From: Undaria pinnatifida
Taxonomy: Eukaryota; Sar; Phaeophyceae; Laminariales; Alariaceae
Direction of reading: 5' to 3'
NCBI GenBank assembly: GCA_012845835.1
Contig: JABAKD010000028.1
Location: forward strand, 5,676,296-5,740,295
DNA length: 64,000 bases
Positions within the stretch are counted from its first letter, which is position 1. Each line of letters opens with the position of its first letter. A program made the translations under genes and the position numbers. Positions 10,560 to 21,304 of the stretch are shown piece by piece. The notes beneath the pieces are model-generated. The model did not search any database and had not been told where the DNA came from. It worked only from the letters and a program-made list of their open reading frames with translations.

Positions 10560-12800
10560 TGACAGCTTGCTGCCGTCTGCTGTGATGTGTACCAACTTAG
10601 CCCACCTTCTGGCGCCACGCTTATCACGGAGTGTGTTCGTTACTCGGGCAGGATGGGGAGGTCATCTTGACTCGAGGCCATTTCGACTCCTTTCACGACG
10701 CCTGCACTCGTGCCCAACGCCTGGAATTTCGGGTGTCCCCCCGCAGCGTCCCGGTTTATCATCTGGCAGGAGCGTCAAGTTGGGCGGGGGCGTGGCTGGA
10801 GACTTGGCCGGCAGCACAAGCAAAGCCAGCTCACAAGTCGGACGGCACGCCAAAGTACATACGTACTGTTGTATTTGTACGATACAAGGATGGTGGGTAT
10901 CTGCTGTGCACGCATCTGACTTCAAGTTATATTTGCTGTACGCTTGTTTACATTTGTCGGCGCTTTTAATAATGGTGCGCGTCGCTCTTACGGTGCGGGC
11001 GTGCGGCAGCTTCAGGTTGCAACGAGGTGCAGCGCGGAACCACCGAACCGCACCGTAGCTGCATCATCGCCCTGTGCCGCACCGCACCGCACCGCACCGC
11101 ACCGCACGCTCCTGCAAATAGAACAACCACACCACGCCACCACGGGTCGGTCCTACATATGATGGCACGCGTTCGCGTTTGCTTCGTACCGCGAACAGCC
11201 TTGCGTTTGCAACTACGACAAGTAGTTCAGTTCAACCACAATTCTGAAGTATAAAACAACACCCTCTTACCCCAGGCAGTGCGAATTTCACACTAGCTTC
11301 GTCCTAACAGAGTAGAGAGGAAGCCAAAGAAGCAGGTTCGATGCTATGACGGCTTCAGGCAAAGTGGAAACAGCCTTGTTGGACCTTCGTTGCTATATAC
11401 GTTTCCTTCTCCGCGGCAGGATGTCATGTACCTGCCTGCCTACGCCCCCTTTAAATTTCCATTGGTACCCGTACATGATACCTGGTACGTACCTTCTCCT
11501 TATTATCTTGGTTTAAAAGTAGGCGCCCTCCAAAGAAAAGCATTCAAGTACCGCAGCTTCTCTTGGTCGTGAGCGCCCGCCAAGCACCTAAACATCCCGC
11601 AGGATGAATGCATTCCAATTACATTGGAGGTCTGATCTCGTGCATCTCGTTTCTCCATCACGGCCGTCGCCAATCGCGTAAGCAAGGCTCGCTTAGCTGT
11701 GCCTTGCTCTAGCTTCGTGCTCCTCTCTCTTTCTTCGTTCTTTTTTTTCGTCCCCTGTCTTTTTACCCAATTTTTACCGCCTCCGACGGCCGTTTAAACT
11801 CCCAAAAATTCTGTCCCACCCTACAAATTGTTTTTTGCCCACATACTGTCCGGAGTGGCTCGCTAATACTACAGCAAACGAAGGGCTACTTATATGGTAA
11901 TGCATCCTGTACCTAAATCATATCGTTGATGCATTCCTACTTTTTGACGGGTTACATGGCGCAAGTATTGGCTTGTATGAGACCTCCTACACCAGCAGGC
12001 CTGAGAATACCACCCGCTCTGAGGGTCCCCTCGGTGCAGATACCTTGAGCGCTGCAGCATGTCCTGATAAAGGTCTGGACAGGTAGTTGACTGCACTCGG
12101 AAGTACCTGGAAAAATTTTATCAAATGCAGGTGTGGTGCCAACCTCTGTTCCACAGTTTGGATCCACCTGACTTTTCATGACGATTTGCTGATACCGCAC
12201 AGTCGGTTGTACGACGAGTCGTCTCGAGTGTTTCCGAAGGACGTGGCGTAATAGCTGCATTTACAGTTTGCAACACAGTTCAGGCTTTCACTTTTAGGCT
12301 TTTACGTACGAGATATGGCAGTGACTGGAGGAGTGGATTCACAAGTCGTGGTTGGTTGAAAGAGAACACCACAACTGCCATTACACCTCAGACATCGGTC
12401 GGTCATAGTGTGATGCTGAAGCCCCGCAAATCGAGCGCTGCTGAAATACTCAATCATGCACCAAGCACGAATTTGCGTCTGATATAGACTGTATGCCTGG
12501 CACCTGGTGGTGGCTTTTATTACGCGAACAACATTTTATATGCGCTGTAATCGGTGCGGTGTCAGTCAGCAGTTGAGATTTCAACTGCCTTTTTCAAGTG
12601 CCAGGTGTTGAAAAAGTCGCTAGGTATTGGAAAGTCATGGGCGGTATCCAATGCTCTGTTGTTCGCGGGTGAGTCCCATAGTTGGAACTCATGTGCTGGA
12701 TTGAAAGAGGGGTGCGGAAGACAACCGGAATACTGTCCGTGTGGCAGACACCTTTTGACCGTATTATTTTTCTCTAGTGACAGAAACACTGCCGGTACGA
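10560..12800. other. No recognisable gene; contains an ACCGC microsatellite
   Basis: A pentanucleotide run (ACCGC)n lies at about 11,077-11,107. ORFs of up to 163 codons overlap one another on the plus strand at 10,567-11,058 without a recognisable domain. Nothing else stands out. Confidence 0.4.
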
Positions 12801-12856
12801 GGTACCTGATCTATACTATATATTCAACGGTGCGGTAGCAAAGGCGGTGCACTCAC

Positions 12857-13110
12857 AGAGGTAGGATACCAAAAACATGACAAAAGCATGGTAGCCCTTT
12901 CCCGTCCAACAGCAGGATCCAGTGCAGAAATATGGCCGACAGCGTAGCGAGGGTCGAAGATCCGCAGATCCCAACGAGGGCAGGTACCTTGGCCGCAACC
13001 TTGAAGGAGCGCCTCAGGAACCATAACTCCAAGAGCAGTCGCGCCCATACGCACGTGAAAAGGATACCCGTTATGACCAGAGCTGCCTTGAGCGCACTCA
13101 TGGTGTATTC
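12857..13110 (-). pseudogene. Frameshifted copy of the 7TM receptor first exon
   Basis: Read on the minus strand, this is a paralogue of the plus-strand exon at 35,489-35,756. Shared residues include the W-x-R-L-L core of TM1, the charged A-A-(R/K) turn, V-G-I-x-G, then HWILLL and KGLPC. Near 12,885 the frame slips by one base at a T4 run (CATGCTTTTGTCATG). The SYLCEC continuation and the GTGAGT donor at 12,851-12,856 appear in the next frame. Intron-side similarity (ACTGCACAT just upstream in both copies) shows that a genomic segment was duplicated, not a processed mRNA. I found no later receptor exons downstream on this strand. Most likely a truncated pseudogene; a base-call error at the T run would leave an intact exon. 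Confidence 0.65.
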
Positions 13111-13380
13111 CAGCTTCGGCGGGTGTCATGTGCAGTTTGATACCGACCCTTGGCACCGCGTTTGCGCCTGCTTACGTAGAGACATGCGTGGCTCGTGACG
13201 GCTGTGATCGGAAAGATGCGTACATGAAGGCATGATGAGGAAAAGCGTTACATTTTTTGATGCAAAATGCCAACGGATCAGCTCATTCGTACAGTACCGT
13301 ATCTTTATTTTCTGTTTTCGTTTTGGATGCTACACTAGTCTAGTTAGTCTATATACGTACGTATTGATTCATTTTTTGTA

Positions 13381-14046
13381 CTCTTGTGTACTCGTCAGTA
13401 CTCGAATGAACACCAGGTATGTACCGGTAATACCATTAATGTATACGTATCTGGTTGAGAATAGGGCTGGCCCCTCCGCCCCAAACGTGGAGGGGGCATA
13501 CTTTGGTCCTTCAGAACCAAATATTATAAAAAATGAAAATATACTCCAGCTGTGAGATCGAAGATTTTGTCGAAACTCATCTTTGCAAGCTGTGTGTGGA
13601 TTACTCTTGTGTACTCGTCAGTACTCGAATAAAAACCAGGAATGTACCGGTAATACCATTAATGTATACGTATCTGGTTGAGAATAGGGCTGGCCCCTCC
13701 GCCCCAAACGTGGAGGGGGCATACTTTGGTCCTTCAGAACCAAATATTATAAAAAATGAAAATATACTCCAGCTGTGAGATCGAAGATTTTGTCGAAACT
13801 CATCTTTGCAAGCTGTGTGTGGATTACTCTTGTGTACTCGTCAGTACTCGAATAAAAACCAGGAATGTACCGGTAATACCATTAATGTATACGTATCTGG
13901 TTGAGAATAGGGCTGGCCCCTCCGCCCCAAACGTGGAGGGGGCAAAATTTGGTCCTTCAGAACCAAATATTATAAAAAATGAAAATATACTCCAGCTGTG
14001 AGATCGAAGATTTTGTCGAAACTCATCTTTGCAAGCTGTGTGTGAT
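13381..14046. repeat. 223-bp triplication of a transposon tip plus its flank
   Basis: Three consecutive units start at 13,381, 13,604 and 13,827, exactly 223 bp apart. Each unit is about 140 bp of flanking sequence (TACTCGTCAGTACTCGAAT...GGTCCTTCAGAACCAAATAT) plus the first 75-80 bp of the TIR family (TATAAAAAATGAAAATATAC...CTTTGCAAGCTGTGTGTG). Units 2 and 3 are nearly identical. Unit 3 continues into the full element. The 81-codon ORFs that start at the same place in each unit simply read out of the tip into the next flank. Confidence 0.95.
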
Positions 14047-15177
14047 AATCCGATCGCGCGTATTACGGGTTGTGTGTCCTCATTATAGACATAGCCCGGC
14101 GACTCCCGTTACAACTACAGCGGTGTAGCTATCAGGGTCAACAGGGTGATGTTAATCAGTCTGTGCGCGAAAACTATAAATCCGTTTCTGAGGGGGACAA
14201 AATCTGACAGCTGTGGAAGGAAATGCATCCGTTTATCAAGTGAATCCTGTAAGTCGAATAACCGGTGAGGGGAGGGCGGAGTTTTGAAGGACGTGGGGGC
14301 CTGCTTTTGATCAAAAGGGAGCGGGGTTGGAGGGGGGGGAAAGGGGGGGGGGGGGGGGGGGGGCGGGGGGGGGGGGCGGACGGGCAGGCAATTTGTGCGT
14401 GGAAGCTATAAATCCTTTAAGGGGATATCTCTGACGGATTTGGGAAAAAGGAAAAGAAAAGAAAAAATATATATCAAATCCATGCCGCCATCCCCCCCAC
14501 GACCCCCTCCCAACGCCCCTCCCTCTCCCACCACCCGCACCATCGCCTATTATACCTAGCACCACGCGTATAGCAAAACACTTCATCTATGCGACCTATA
14601 GCTGTAAAAAATGCTTTTTGCTCCCCGCCCCTCCCCCTCCCACCCTCTCGAATGCTCCGCCCTCTCCTCACTGGTTGTGCGACTTACAGGATATACATAA
14701 CAAACTGGTGCATTCCTTCCAAAACCGTAAGATTTATCCCCTTAAAGGATTTGTAGTTTCCACGCACATTTTGAGTTGCCCCCCCCCCCCCCCCCCCCCC
14801 CCTTTCCCCCCCCTCCAACCCCGCTCTCATTTGATCAAAACCAGGCCCCCACGTCCTTCAAAACTCCGCCCTCCCCTCACCGGTTATTCGACTTACAGGA
14901 TTCACTTGATAAACGGATGCATTTCCTTCCACAGCTGTCAGATTTTGTCCCCCTCAGAAACGGATTTATAGTTTTCGCGCACAGACTGATTAACATCACC
15001 CTGTTGACCCTGATAGCTACACTGCTGTAGTTGTAAGGGGAGTCGCCGACCTATATCCTTAATGAGGACACACAAATCGTAATAAACGCGATCGGAGTAT
15101 CACACACAGCTTGCAAAGATGAGTTTCGACAAAATCTTCGATCTCACAGCTGGAGGAGTGTATTTTCATTTTTTATT
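13973..15177. mobile_element. Complete fold-back element with TIR arms of about 500-580 bp
   Basis: The left arm (13,973 to about 14,460) and right arm (about 14,600-15,177) are inverted copies. Both carry the tip CTCCAGCTGTGAGATCGAAG, TCAACAGGGTGATGTTAATC, GGACAAAATCTGACAGCTGT, AACCGGTGAGGGGAGGGCGG, a G-run and TTTAAGGGGATA. Between them lie only about 150-250 bp with C-rich tracts. No transposase ORF is present, so it is non-autonomous. Arm identity looks high, implying recent formation or gene conversion. Polinton-like and MULE/fold-back elements both have long TIRs, but I see no diagnostic protein and make no class call. Confidence 0.85.
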
Positions 15178-15235
15178 TGACGAAATCTCATTAAGGATAT
15201 AGGTCGGCGACTCCCCTTGGAACTACAGTGATATC
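15178..15235. repeat. Truncated arm of the same TIR family
   Basis: GACGAAATCTCATTAAGGAT and TAGGTCGGCGACTCCCCTTG directly abut the right tip of the fold-back element in left-arm orientation, with the CATCTTTGCAAGC block missing. This is a broken second copy. Confidence 0.6.
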
Positions 15236-15544
15236 CGTGGTATAGCCTGTACCAGGTGTGAATTGATTAGACTAGTGTGCAGTTAATCGCTACATACTGC
15301 TAGCACAAAACTTTAAACACACACCAAGACCAACCCTACTACAGCAGCTGCTGCTGTCAGAAATAGATTTTCGTCGAAAATAATCTTTACCCCGGCCGCG
15401 TGTGATACAGCAGCACCCCGAATGTACGCGTGTAGCAGCTATTCATATCATTATAGCATTATAACAAATTAGACTATTCGCTGTTGATGTTTACACTGAC
15501 AACATCCGCATGAAAAGCGGGCGGCTGGTGTTTCACGCAGCGTC

Positions 15545-15595
15545 CAAAGACGAGTATCGACCCTAAATGTATCGAACTCACAGCTGACGTGCTTG
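15545..15595. repeat. Variant TIR tip, GAGTATCGACCCTAAAT type
   Basis: GAGTATCGACCCTAAATGTA then TCGAACTCACAGCTGACGT. The same combination occurs at 30,463-30,515, so it is a second, diverged tip type of the CACAGCTG family. Confidence 0.5.
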
Positions 15596-15849
15596 GAAGA
15601 AAACTTGAAAATATTGTACAAGTATTAATAGTTCCTTTTAAAGTCTTGCTCCAATGACAGACAGACTACATTGTGCTTTACATTTTATTCTGGGAAGACA
15701 GATGCAGGGCCACGATTTCTTTGCCCGTGGATACGTGCCGGTGTGGTGCTGACAGATGCACTGTTATGTGTATATATTTCTGCCGTCGCAGCCTTCTGAA
15801 GCACGCGGACGACAGATGTTATGTCACTCGTCAGCCGCTATGCTTGCGC

Positions 15850-16115
15850 AAGGAAGAAACAATGCAACTAAATGCGAAGGGGGCAGGAAGAATAGGCCAT
15901 GGAAGGTGCAACCAGCGATTTGAATGTGCCAAAAGGTACACTAGTTGGGCGGATCTGTTTGCCCTTTGCTGTGCTGTGTGCGTGTTGGCGATGTCACGGT
16001 GTGATCGGCAGTATGGGTGTAATTCGCGGGGGGGAACAGGACACGAAAAGGGCCGAGAGAGAACGATCACACGAAGAAAGCAAAAATACAAGCACACACG
16101 TCTTAAGAAATGTCA
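15850..16115. repeat. Dispersed repeat H, copy 1
   Basis: From GCGCAAGGAAGAA through GATCTGTTTGCCCTTTGCTG, GTTGGCGATGTCACG, GATCGGCAGTA and GGGTGTAATTCGC to the GAGAGAGAACGATCA block. Two further copies lie at 31,215-31,480 and 31,605-31,850. This copy lacks the GC hairpin found next to the other two. Confidence 0.75.
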
Positions 16116-16309
16116 GGCAATAGCAGCCTATTATCGTGATAATAAAAGCAGTAGCGACTACAGCAGTACAGCAGTACACCTGGTCAATGCTCAACAGCAC
16201 AGCGTGTTGCTGAATAACCAGAAGCATTGTAATCAGCATAATTATGCGGTCGGTCTACCTACGCACGCCGTAGTATGCACCTTTACTATTTGCTTTTTCG
16301 GTGTAGGTC

Positions 16310-17000
16310 CATGAAAGCTCCCATGGAAGCTTCCATCGCTTCAATGGAAGATTTCATGGGAGTGTGGGAGCTTCCGTGGAGGCGACGGAAGAAGCTGCTA
16401 TGGAAGCTTCCGTGGAAGTATGGATGGAAATTTCCACAGAAGCTTCCATGTAAGTTACTTCCACGGAAGCTTCCGTGAAAGCTTTCACGAACGCTTCCGT
16501 GGAAGTCGCAAAAAAACAACTCAGAACTTTCACGGAATCTTTCGCGGCTGCCACGGAAGCTTTCTCCGAAGTTTCCGTGGAAGTAAATTTACTTCCATGG
16601 AAACCTCCGTGAAAGCTTCCGTGGAAGTATTCTTCCATGAAAGCTCCCGTGAAAGCTTTCGTGGAAGTTTCCGTGACAGCTTCCGTGAAAGCTTCCGTGA
16701 AAGCTTCAGTAAAAGCTTCCGTACAAGTTAAGTTACTTTTTCCGTGGAAGTAGCTTCTACGAAAGCTACTTCCACGAAAGTCTCCACGGAAGGTATTTCC
16801 ACGGAAACTTTCACAGAAGCTTCCGTGGACGCTTTCGTGGAAGCTACTTCCACTTATTCCACGGAAGCATCCGCGAAATGTTCCATGGGATCTTTCGTGG
16901 AAGCTTTCGACAAGTAGATGCTCCGTGGAGTATTCTTCCATGACAGCTGCCCCCATGTAGCCGTGGACGGAGGCAGTGTCCTGGGAAGCTTCCGTGGAAG
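16310..17000. repeat. Left GGAAGCTTCC palindromic array
   Basis: About 690 bp made of variants of TTCC(G/A)TGGAAGC and TTCCGTGAAAGC, with local 12-bp periodicity (CTTCCGTGAAAG repeated) and many AAGCTT centres. Because the word is nearly self-complementary and lacks stop codons, long ORFs appear on both strands (repeating S-F-R-E on plus, T-E-A-F on minus). I treat those as artefacts. Confidence 0.9.
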
Positions 17001-18579
17001 GGATGGGAGCTCCCACCGAAAGAAACAGAAGTGCATGTACTTGCCGAAAAGCTTCCGAGCAAGCTACTGGCACGTCCATGTGCAAAACGTTAAATATGTT
17101 CAACATCTCCCCCCCGCACACACGGAGGGCAGGGAGCTTCAGCGGGCCAAAGGGAACCAGTACAGGCTCCCATGGAGTCCATCGAATCTCCGGTGGAAAA
17201 TTGCATGGACTTCCACCACCAAAATGAACAATCAGGCGGGAGGTCCCGCAAAACGTATATGTGTTGTTGATTGCGATTATTTAACAAGTAAGCGCTGGGA
17301 AACGAGAACGGGGGAAAGCTGGGAGGGTCCGACACATTGTCATGTACACGCCTACGTACGTGACGTGGTCTGGATTCCCTTTTTCTTTGTACGTTCGCAA
17401 GGATTCGTCGTGTAAGCTGATGTAAAGAAGCTAGTCGTGGTGGATGCTGGCAAAAATGACGTATCGCATTATTCACGCAGCCAGCCTTTACTAGCGTTAG
17501 TCGGCCCACGCCGTGATGGGTATATCGTTTATTAAAGGTGAGTGTAAGCGGTGGCCGTCGAACGACGGAAGGGTGAAATAGTGTGATTGTTTTGCCCAAA
17601 CATGCGTTGTGCTGGTCCGCCGTTATCTTCAGTTGGTACGGTGTGTGCTTGTTGTTCGTCTCGACATCGAAGTATCGGCATTGAATTATAATGTACCGTA
17701 ACGTTTGGGGCGGGAGGAGGTGACGTCATGGGCGTCCCGCCTCCACGCCGTTGTATGCGTTGGTGTCTTGTTGGATGTTTTAGTCGGCGATAGGTTCGTC
17801 GTTGATTGCCCCGGAGCACAAAAGCGGGCGGCCCCCGGTCCTCCCGATCGTCGGTCCTCCGTCCGTGCCCTGTGCTACGCAAACCTTCATATTCCATGGA
17901 TGCTTCCTACGTGAGAGGACGTCAAAGTAAGGCAATTACATGCATCCATCGCGAGCAGATACAAATTAACGAGCAAATGCTTCCTCACCAACATAAGACG
18001 GCCGGGGAGGCGGAGGCACAACGCCTCCCCCTCCCACTGTGCACGTGTCCGTACGCCCCCCCCCAACACCACAATACGCCCATATAACCGCAACTAGCGC
18101 TGGTGCAGGCGAGGCCTGCCCACATCAAAATCAGACTACGTCACTCAGTCGTCGCAACAAACAAGCAGCAGATTGCACGGACTCAGTACAGGCTACAGGT
18201 CGAATGGACCAACGCCATGGCGCCAACCCCAGCGTCCGCGAATACTTCACATCCGTGACCAACAACGCCGCGCCGCAACCGCCTAAGCAATAGTCAGATC
18301 AGGCAGCGGGGTAGGGGCATGAGGCAAGCTACACAGCAACTTCCCAAAGCGTGCCACCTTCGACTTCAATCCGCAACCGGCGACGAAGCCATTGCGTACG
18401 AATAATAGATACCAGTCCAGAGTACGGGGTGAAGGGGCATCAAAGCCTTTAGCTCACCCGCAGCTTCCCCCAATCTTTTCTGCCCACAACCACGCGCAGT
18501 CACATACCTCGTAATACTACGTACCCCGAAACGCTCTTAATCGTTGGGGACGACTTCGCCACAAGGGAACTAACCACCC

Positions 18580-18865
18580 CTCTCCCGCCTCAACCCATGT
18601 CCACCGCGACACCAGGGTGCCGGCGAATGAACAAGACAATCGCAGCAGCCGCCGGCTTTTTTTCCACTCCTTGACAACGGACAGCAAGAAGAGGACGGTA
18701 CCTATTCCAGGGAAAGTCACACGCTCATGAGGATAGCCCCCTTCTCCCCCCTCCTCTTCCCCAACCCACGTCCACCACAACACCAGGGCGTCGGTGAATA
18801 GGCAAGACATTACCAGTCGGTTATTTTCCACTTTTTCAAAACAGCAACAACAGGATAGCATCCAA
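18580..18865. repeat. Diverged tandem duplication, about 160 bp
   Basis: CCCATGTCCACCGCGACACC...GAATGAACAAGACA...TTTCCACT at 18,592 is echoed by CCCACGTCCACCACAACACC...GAATAGGCAAGACA...TTTCCACT at 18,766, with C-rich CTCCCC tracts before each. A third, weaker echo with a poly-C run follows near 18,903. Confidence 0.6.
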
Positions 18866-19139
18866 TCCAGAGAACGCCACACCTCATGACGAGGTTTTCC
18901 TCGCCCCCCCCCCCCCCCCCCCCTAATCCACGCCCCTCGTAACGCTGACTCACCCCCCATCCCTCTCTTTCCATTCTCTTTCCGACGTGCGAGCAGATAG
19001 TGCTGAAAAGTCCACCTCCCACCAACCGAACCACAGAGTTCTCCACAACCCGCACAAACCTCATCGTGCACAACAATACGCCCGAACCCATACATCCAGC
19101 ACTGTCCGTCGGCCCACCCGCCAAGAACAACACCGGGCA

Positions 19140-19455
19140 CTTAAATTTTGCTTGTTTATCTTCGTCCCATTTATTATCCTCGCATTACTCTCGCACTCCC
19201 TCCCCGTAGAAACTCAGATCCGGGGTGACATAAAGGGCCGTCCACTCTCCTCCCCACTACGGTACGTGCCTTCTTTTTTATCGCGAGCAGAATTCCCCTC
19301 TTTCTTCCCTTGTCGACTCGAGTCTAATTGTGCCTACCCTTTCTAGTGCATTTTTCCAAATAAAGTCAAGACCTCACCACGGTGGGAATCAAACCCAAGG
19401 ACCAACGCTAGTAGTATTCGAGGGTAACCACACGACCACCGGGGCGACCGGCTGG
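19140..19455 (-). mobile_element. tRNA-derived SINE, copy A
   Basis: On the minus strand the head (19,455 down to about 19,375) reads as a tRNA-like Pol III promoter. The A box TGGTCGTGTGG (19,428-19,438) is one mismatch from TRGYNNARNNG, and the B box GGTTTGATTCC (19,385-19,395) lies about 33 bases downstream of it. The body continues with a unique segment containing CTCGAGTCGACAAGGGAAGA and ends near ACCCCGGATCTGAG and AATAAATGGGACGAAG. Copy B at 30,587-30,925 matches along the whole length; copies C and D are 3' fragments. It lies inside the candidate KDZ element, so it was probably a later insertion. Tail A-run is short here. Confidence 0.8.
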
Positions 19456-20015
19456 AGGCAATGCGAACACATATTACGTGCGCTAGGCGTGGGAGGCTCA
19501 ACATCAACTATGAAGCTCTTCCGCCGTTGTGAGACCGGAGGCTGCGGTCGGGGTCAGACCCCCTGCAATATTTATCGTAGTGGCATGCGTCCAAGTCTTC
19601 CAACCAATGAAGTCACCTAAACAACGGCAGCAAAACCGGCAATGCGTGGACGACGGAAGCATAATTCGTGAGAATGCGTCCGTCATGCTTTTCATCGGCG
19701 TAGACGTGGTTGGCGCATGAGTGAATCGGGGTAGCCGTTGCCCACGCCCACCCCTCCTTTTGTTACGACACATTACCACTCCCACGCCAAGCACTACCTC
19801 CCGGCGCCGGGGCAAAGGATAGGAGATATTTTGAGCGTCGTTATCGTTTCCACGCGCACGGGCATGTCATGTGTCTTGCGGTGCAAACGTTGCCTTGTCA
19901 GCATCGATGTTGGAGCGGTTTAAGTGACAAAAAATATAGTCTCACGTACCCCTATCTCCCGCCGATCACCCCGATGCGTACCAACAACGTCTACCAAGTA
20001 CCAGAACACGAGCTT

Positions 20016-20261
20016 GCTGTTTCTTGTCAGTAGTGCTGTGAAGCAACAGAGGGGAACCTCGGCATCATTTCTAATCGCCGTCGGCATCGGGCAGCATGCT
20101 GTTTCTTGTCAGTAGTGCTGTGAAGCAACAGAGGGGAACCTCGGCATCATTTCTAATCGCCGTCGGCATCGGGCAGCATGCTGTTTCTTGTCAGTAGTGC
20201 TGTGAAGCAACAGAGGGGAACCTCGGCATCATTTCTAATCGCCGTCGGCATCGGGCACCCG
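20016..20261. repeat. 82-bp minisatellite, three near-perfect units
   Basis: Units start at 20,016, 20,098 and 20,180 (GCTGTTTCTTGTCAGTAGTG...CGTCGGCATCGGGCA). Identity is near perfect, indicating recent amplification. One unit forms the end of the minus-strand ORF at 20,153-20,689. Confidence 0.95.
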
Positions 20262-20689
20262 GATACGATCTGCGGAATTCCTTGTTCTTGCTTGCCGGGT
20301 AGGGTTCTGGTTATTCCCTTCTTGTTTCCCACTTTACGCGACGCTTTAGGTGCATAATAAGCTGTCCGCCAACTCCTCACCTCCCGTACGGTTGTTCCGT
20401 TTGCCATGGCCTGCAGACAACTCTGGAATTCCTGCAGGGGTTGATCCTCGTCGTCATCGGGGGCGTTGGTATCCTCCGCGCCGAGAGGCGCTTCAAGCAG
20501 GAGGACCATTACGCGTGGACGTCCGTCGCGGGGGAGGAGAGTTGACAGAAACGCGTGAGCGGGTGTCGCCGGAATGAAAAACGGGTGGACGAAGACAAGT
20601 CCTTGACGCTTTGGACCAAGGGGTAAGTATCGACTGAAAATACTTCCCACAAAAAAACACAGCAGAAGGAAAAAGCACGTGACTTTCAT
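20153..20689 (-). CDS. Unrecognised ORF with a signal-peptide-like N-terminus
   Basis: A 178-codon minus-strand ORF starts with a textbook secretory leader: MKVTC followed by a 12-residue hydrophobic core rich in F and L, then small residues (VGSIFS) at a plausible cleavage site near residue 19. The mature part has an acidic stretch around residues 75-85 (DDDEDQ) and no domain I know. The last 25-30 codons come from the 82-bp minisatellite, so the natural C-terminus is probably elsewhere or the ORF is chance. If real, it would be cargo of the candidate KDZ element. Antisense frames are shorter. Function unknown. Confidence 0.25.
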   Translation of the reverse strand: MKVTCFFLLLCFFVGSIFSRYLPLGPKRQGLVFVHPFFIPATPAHAFLSTLLPRDGRPRVMVLLLEAPLGAEDTNAPDDDEDQPLQEFQSCLQAMANGTTVREVRSWRTAYYAPKASRKVGNKKGITRTLPGKQEQGIPQIVSGCPMPTAIRNDAEVPLCCFTALLTRNSMLPDADGD

Positions 20690-21195
20690 TGTGGCGCCGG
20701 CTTAGGCGACGGTCGTACTTGCGTGTGTTCGGGTCAGCACAACGTGGTGCCCCGGTGCCTCAGTGGGAAGACATCAGACAGAACGAAAGTTGTCCTTCAC
20801 CACGCCTCGGGTGGGGACGCTTTTGACCACGGCCCGATTTCCATTACATTGAGCGGAAAATATTCCTTTTTTTTCAATAAATAGGCTTTGTGGGCAGCAC
20901 TACGAAAGTGTCTATAACCGGTTAGAAAATGCACGACGTCATGGAATGCATGTGGCTGCCACTCCGCGTGTCTGGGAATCGTGCGAGTGCATATGGGCGT
21001 GACTGACGTGCCCGCCAAACCGTGGGAATAAAGATGCCTATTGCGGCATCCTTTGCGGCAATAAAGCCATTAATATTCAAATGTCCACCGTGGAACTCCG
21101 GTCTCCGAATCGCAACTTCCGGAGCACCCCTTAGAGAGGGTTTCCTTCCTTTCCGTTCATACGTTGAGCAATCGCTGGTTGTCTTTATGACCCAA

Positions 21196-21257
21196 TCTCG
21201 ACGTTCTAGCTAACAATAGAGCAGCTTCTCGACGTTCTAGCTAACAATAGAGCAGCT
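21196..21257. repeat. 31-bp direct repeat, two perfect units
   Basis: TCTCGACGTTCTAGCTAACA... repeats exactly once with a 31-bp period. Confidence 0.95.
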
Positions 21258-21304
21258 TCTCATTTTCCAGGCAGTAGGGTCACACCTGGTGCAACATTTC
21301 GTCG

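Noticed and set aside
13533-14001. Two 81-codon ORFs of nearly identical sequence (plus a related first unit)
   Set aside because: They are the 223-bp repeat read in frame-compatible register from transposon tip into flank.
16354-17121. 255-codon minus ORF with T-E-A-F repeats, and similar plus ORFs with S-F-R-E repeats
   Set aside because: Produced by a stop-free, self-complementary repeat word; open in several frames at once.
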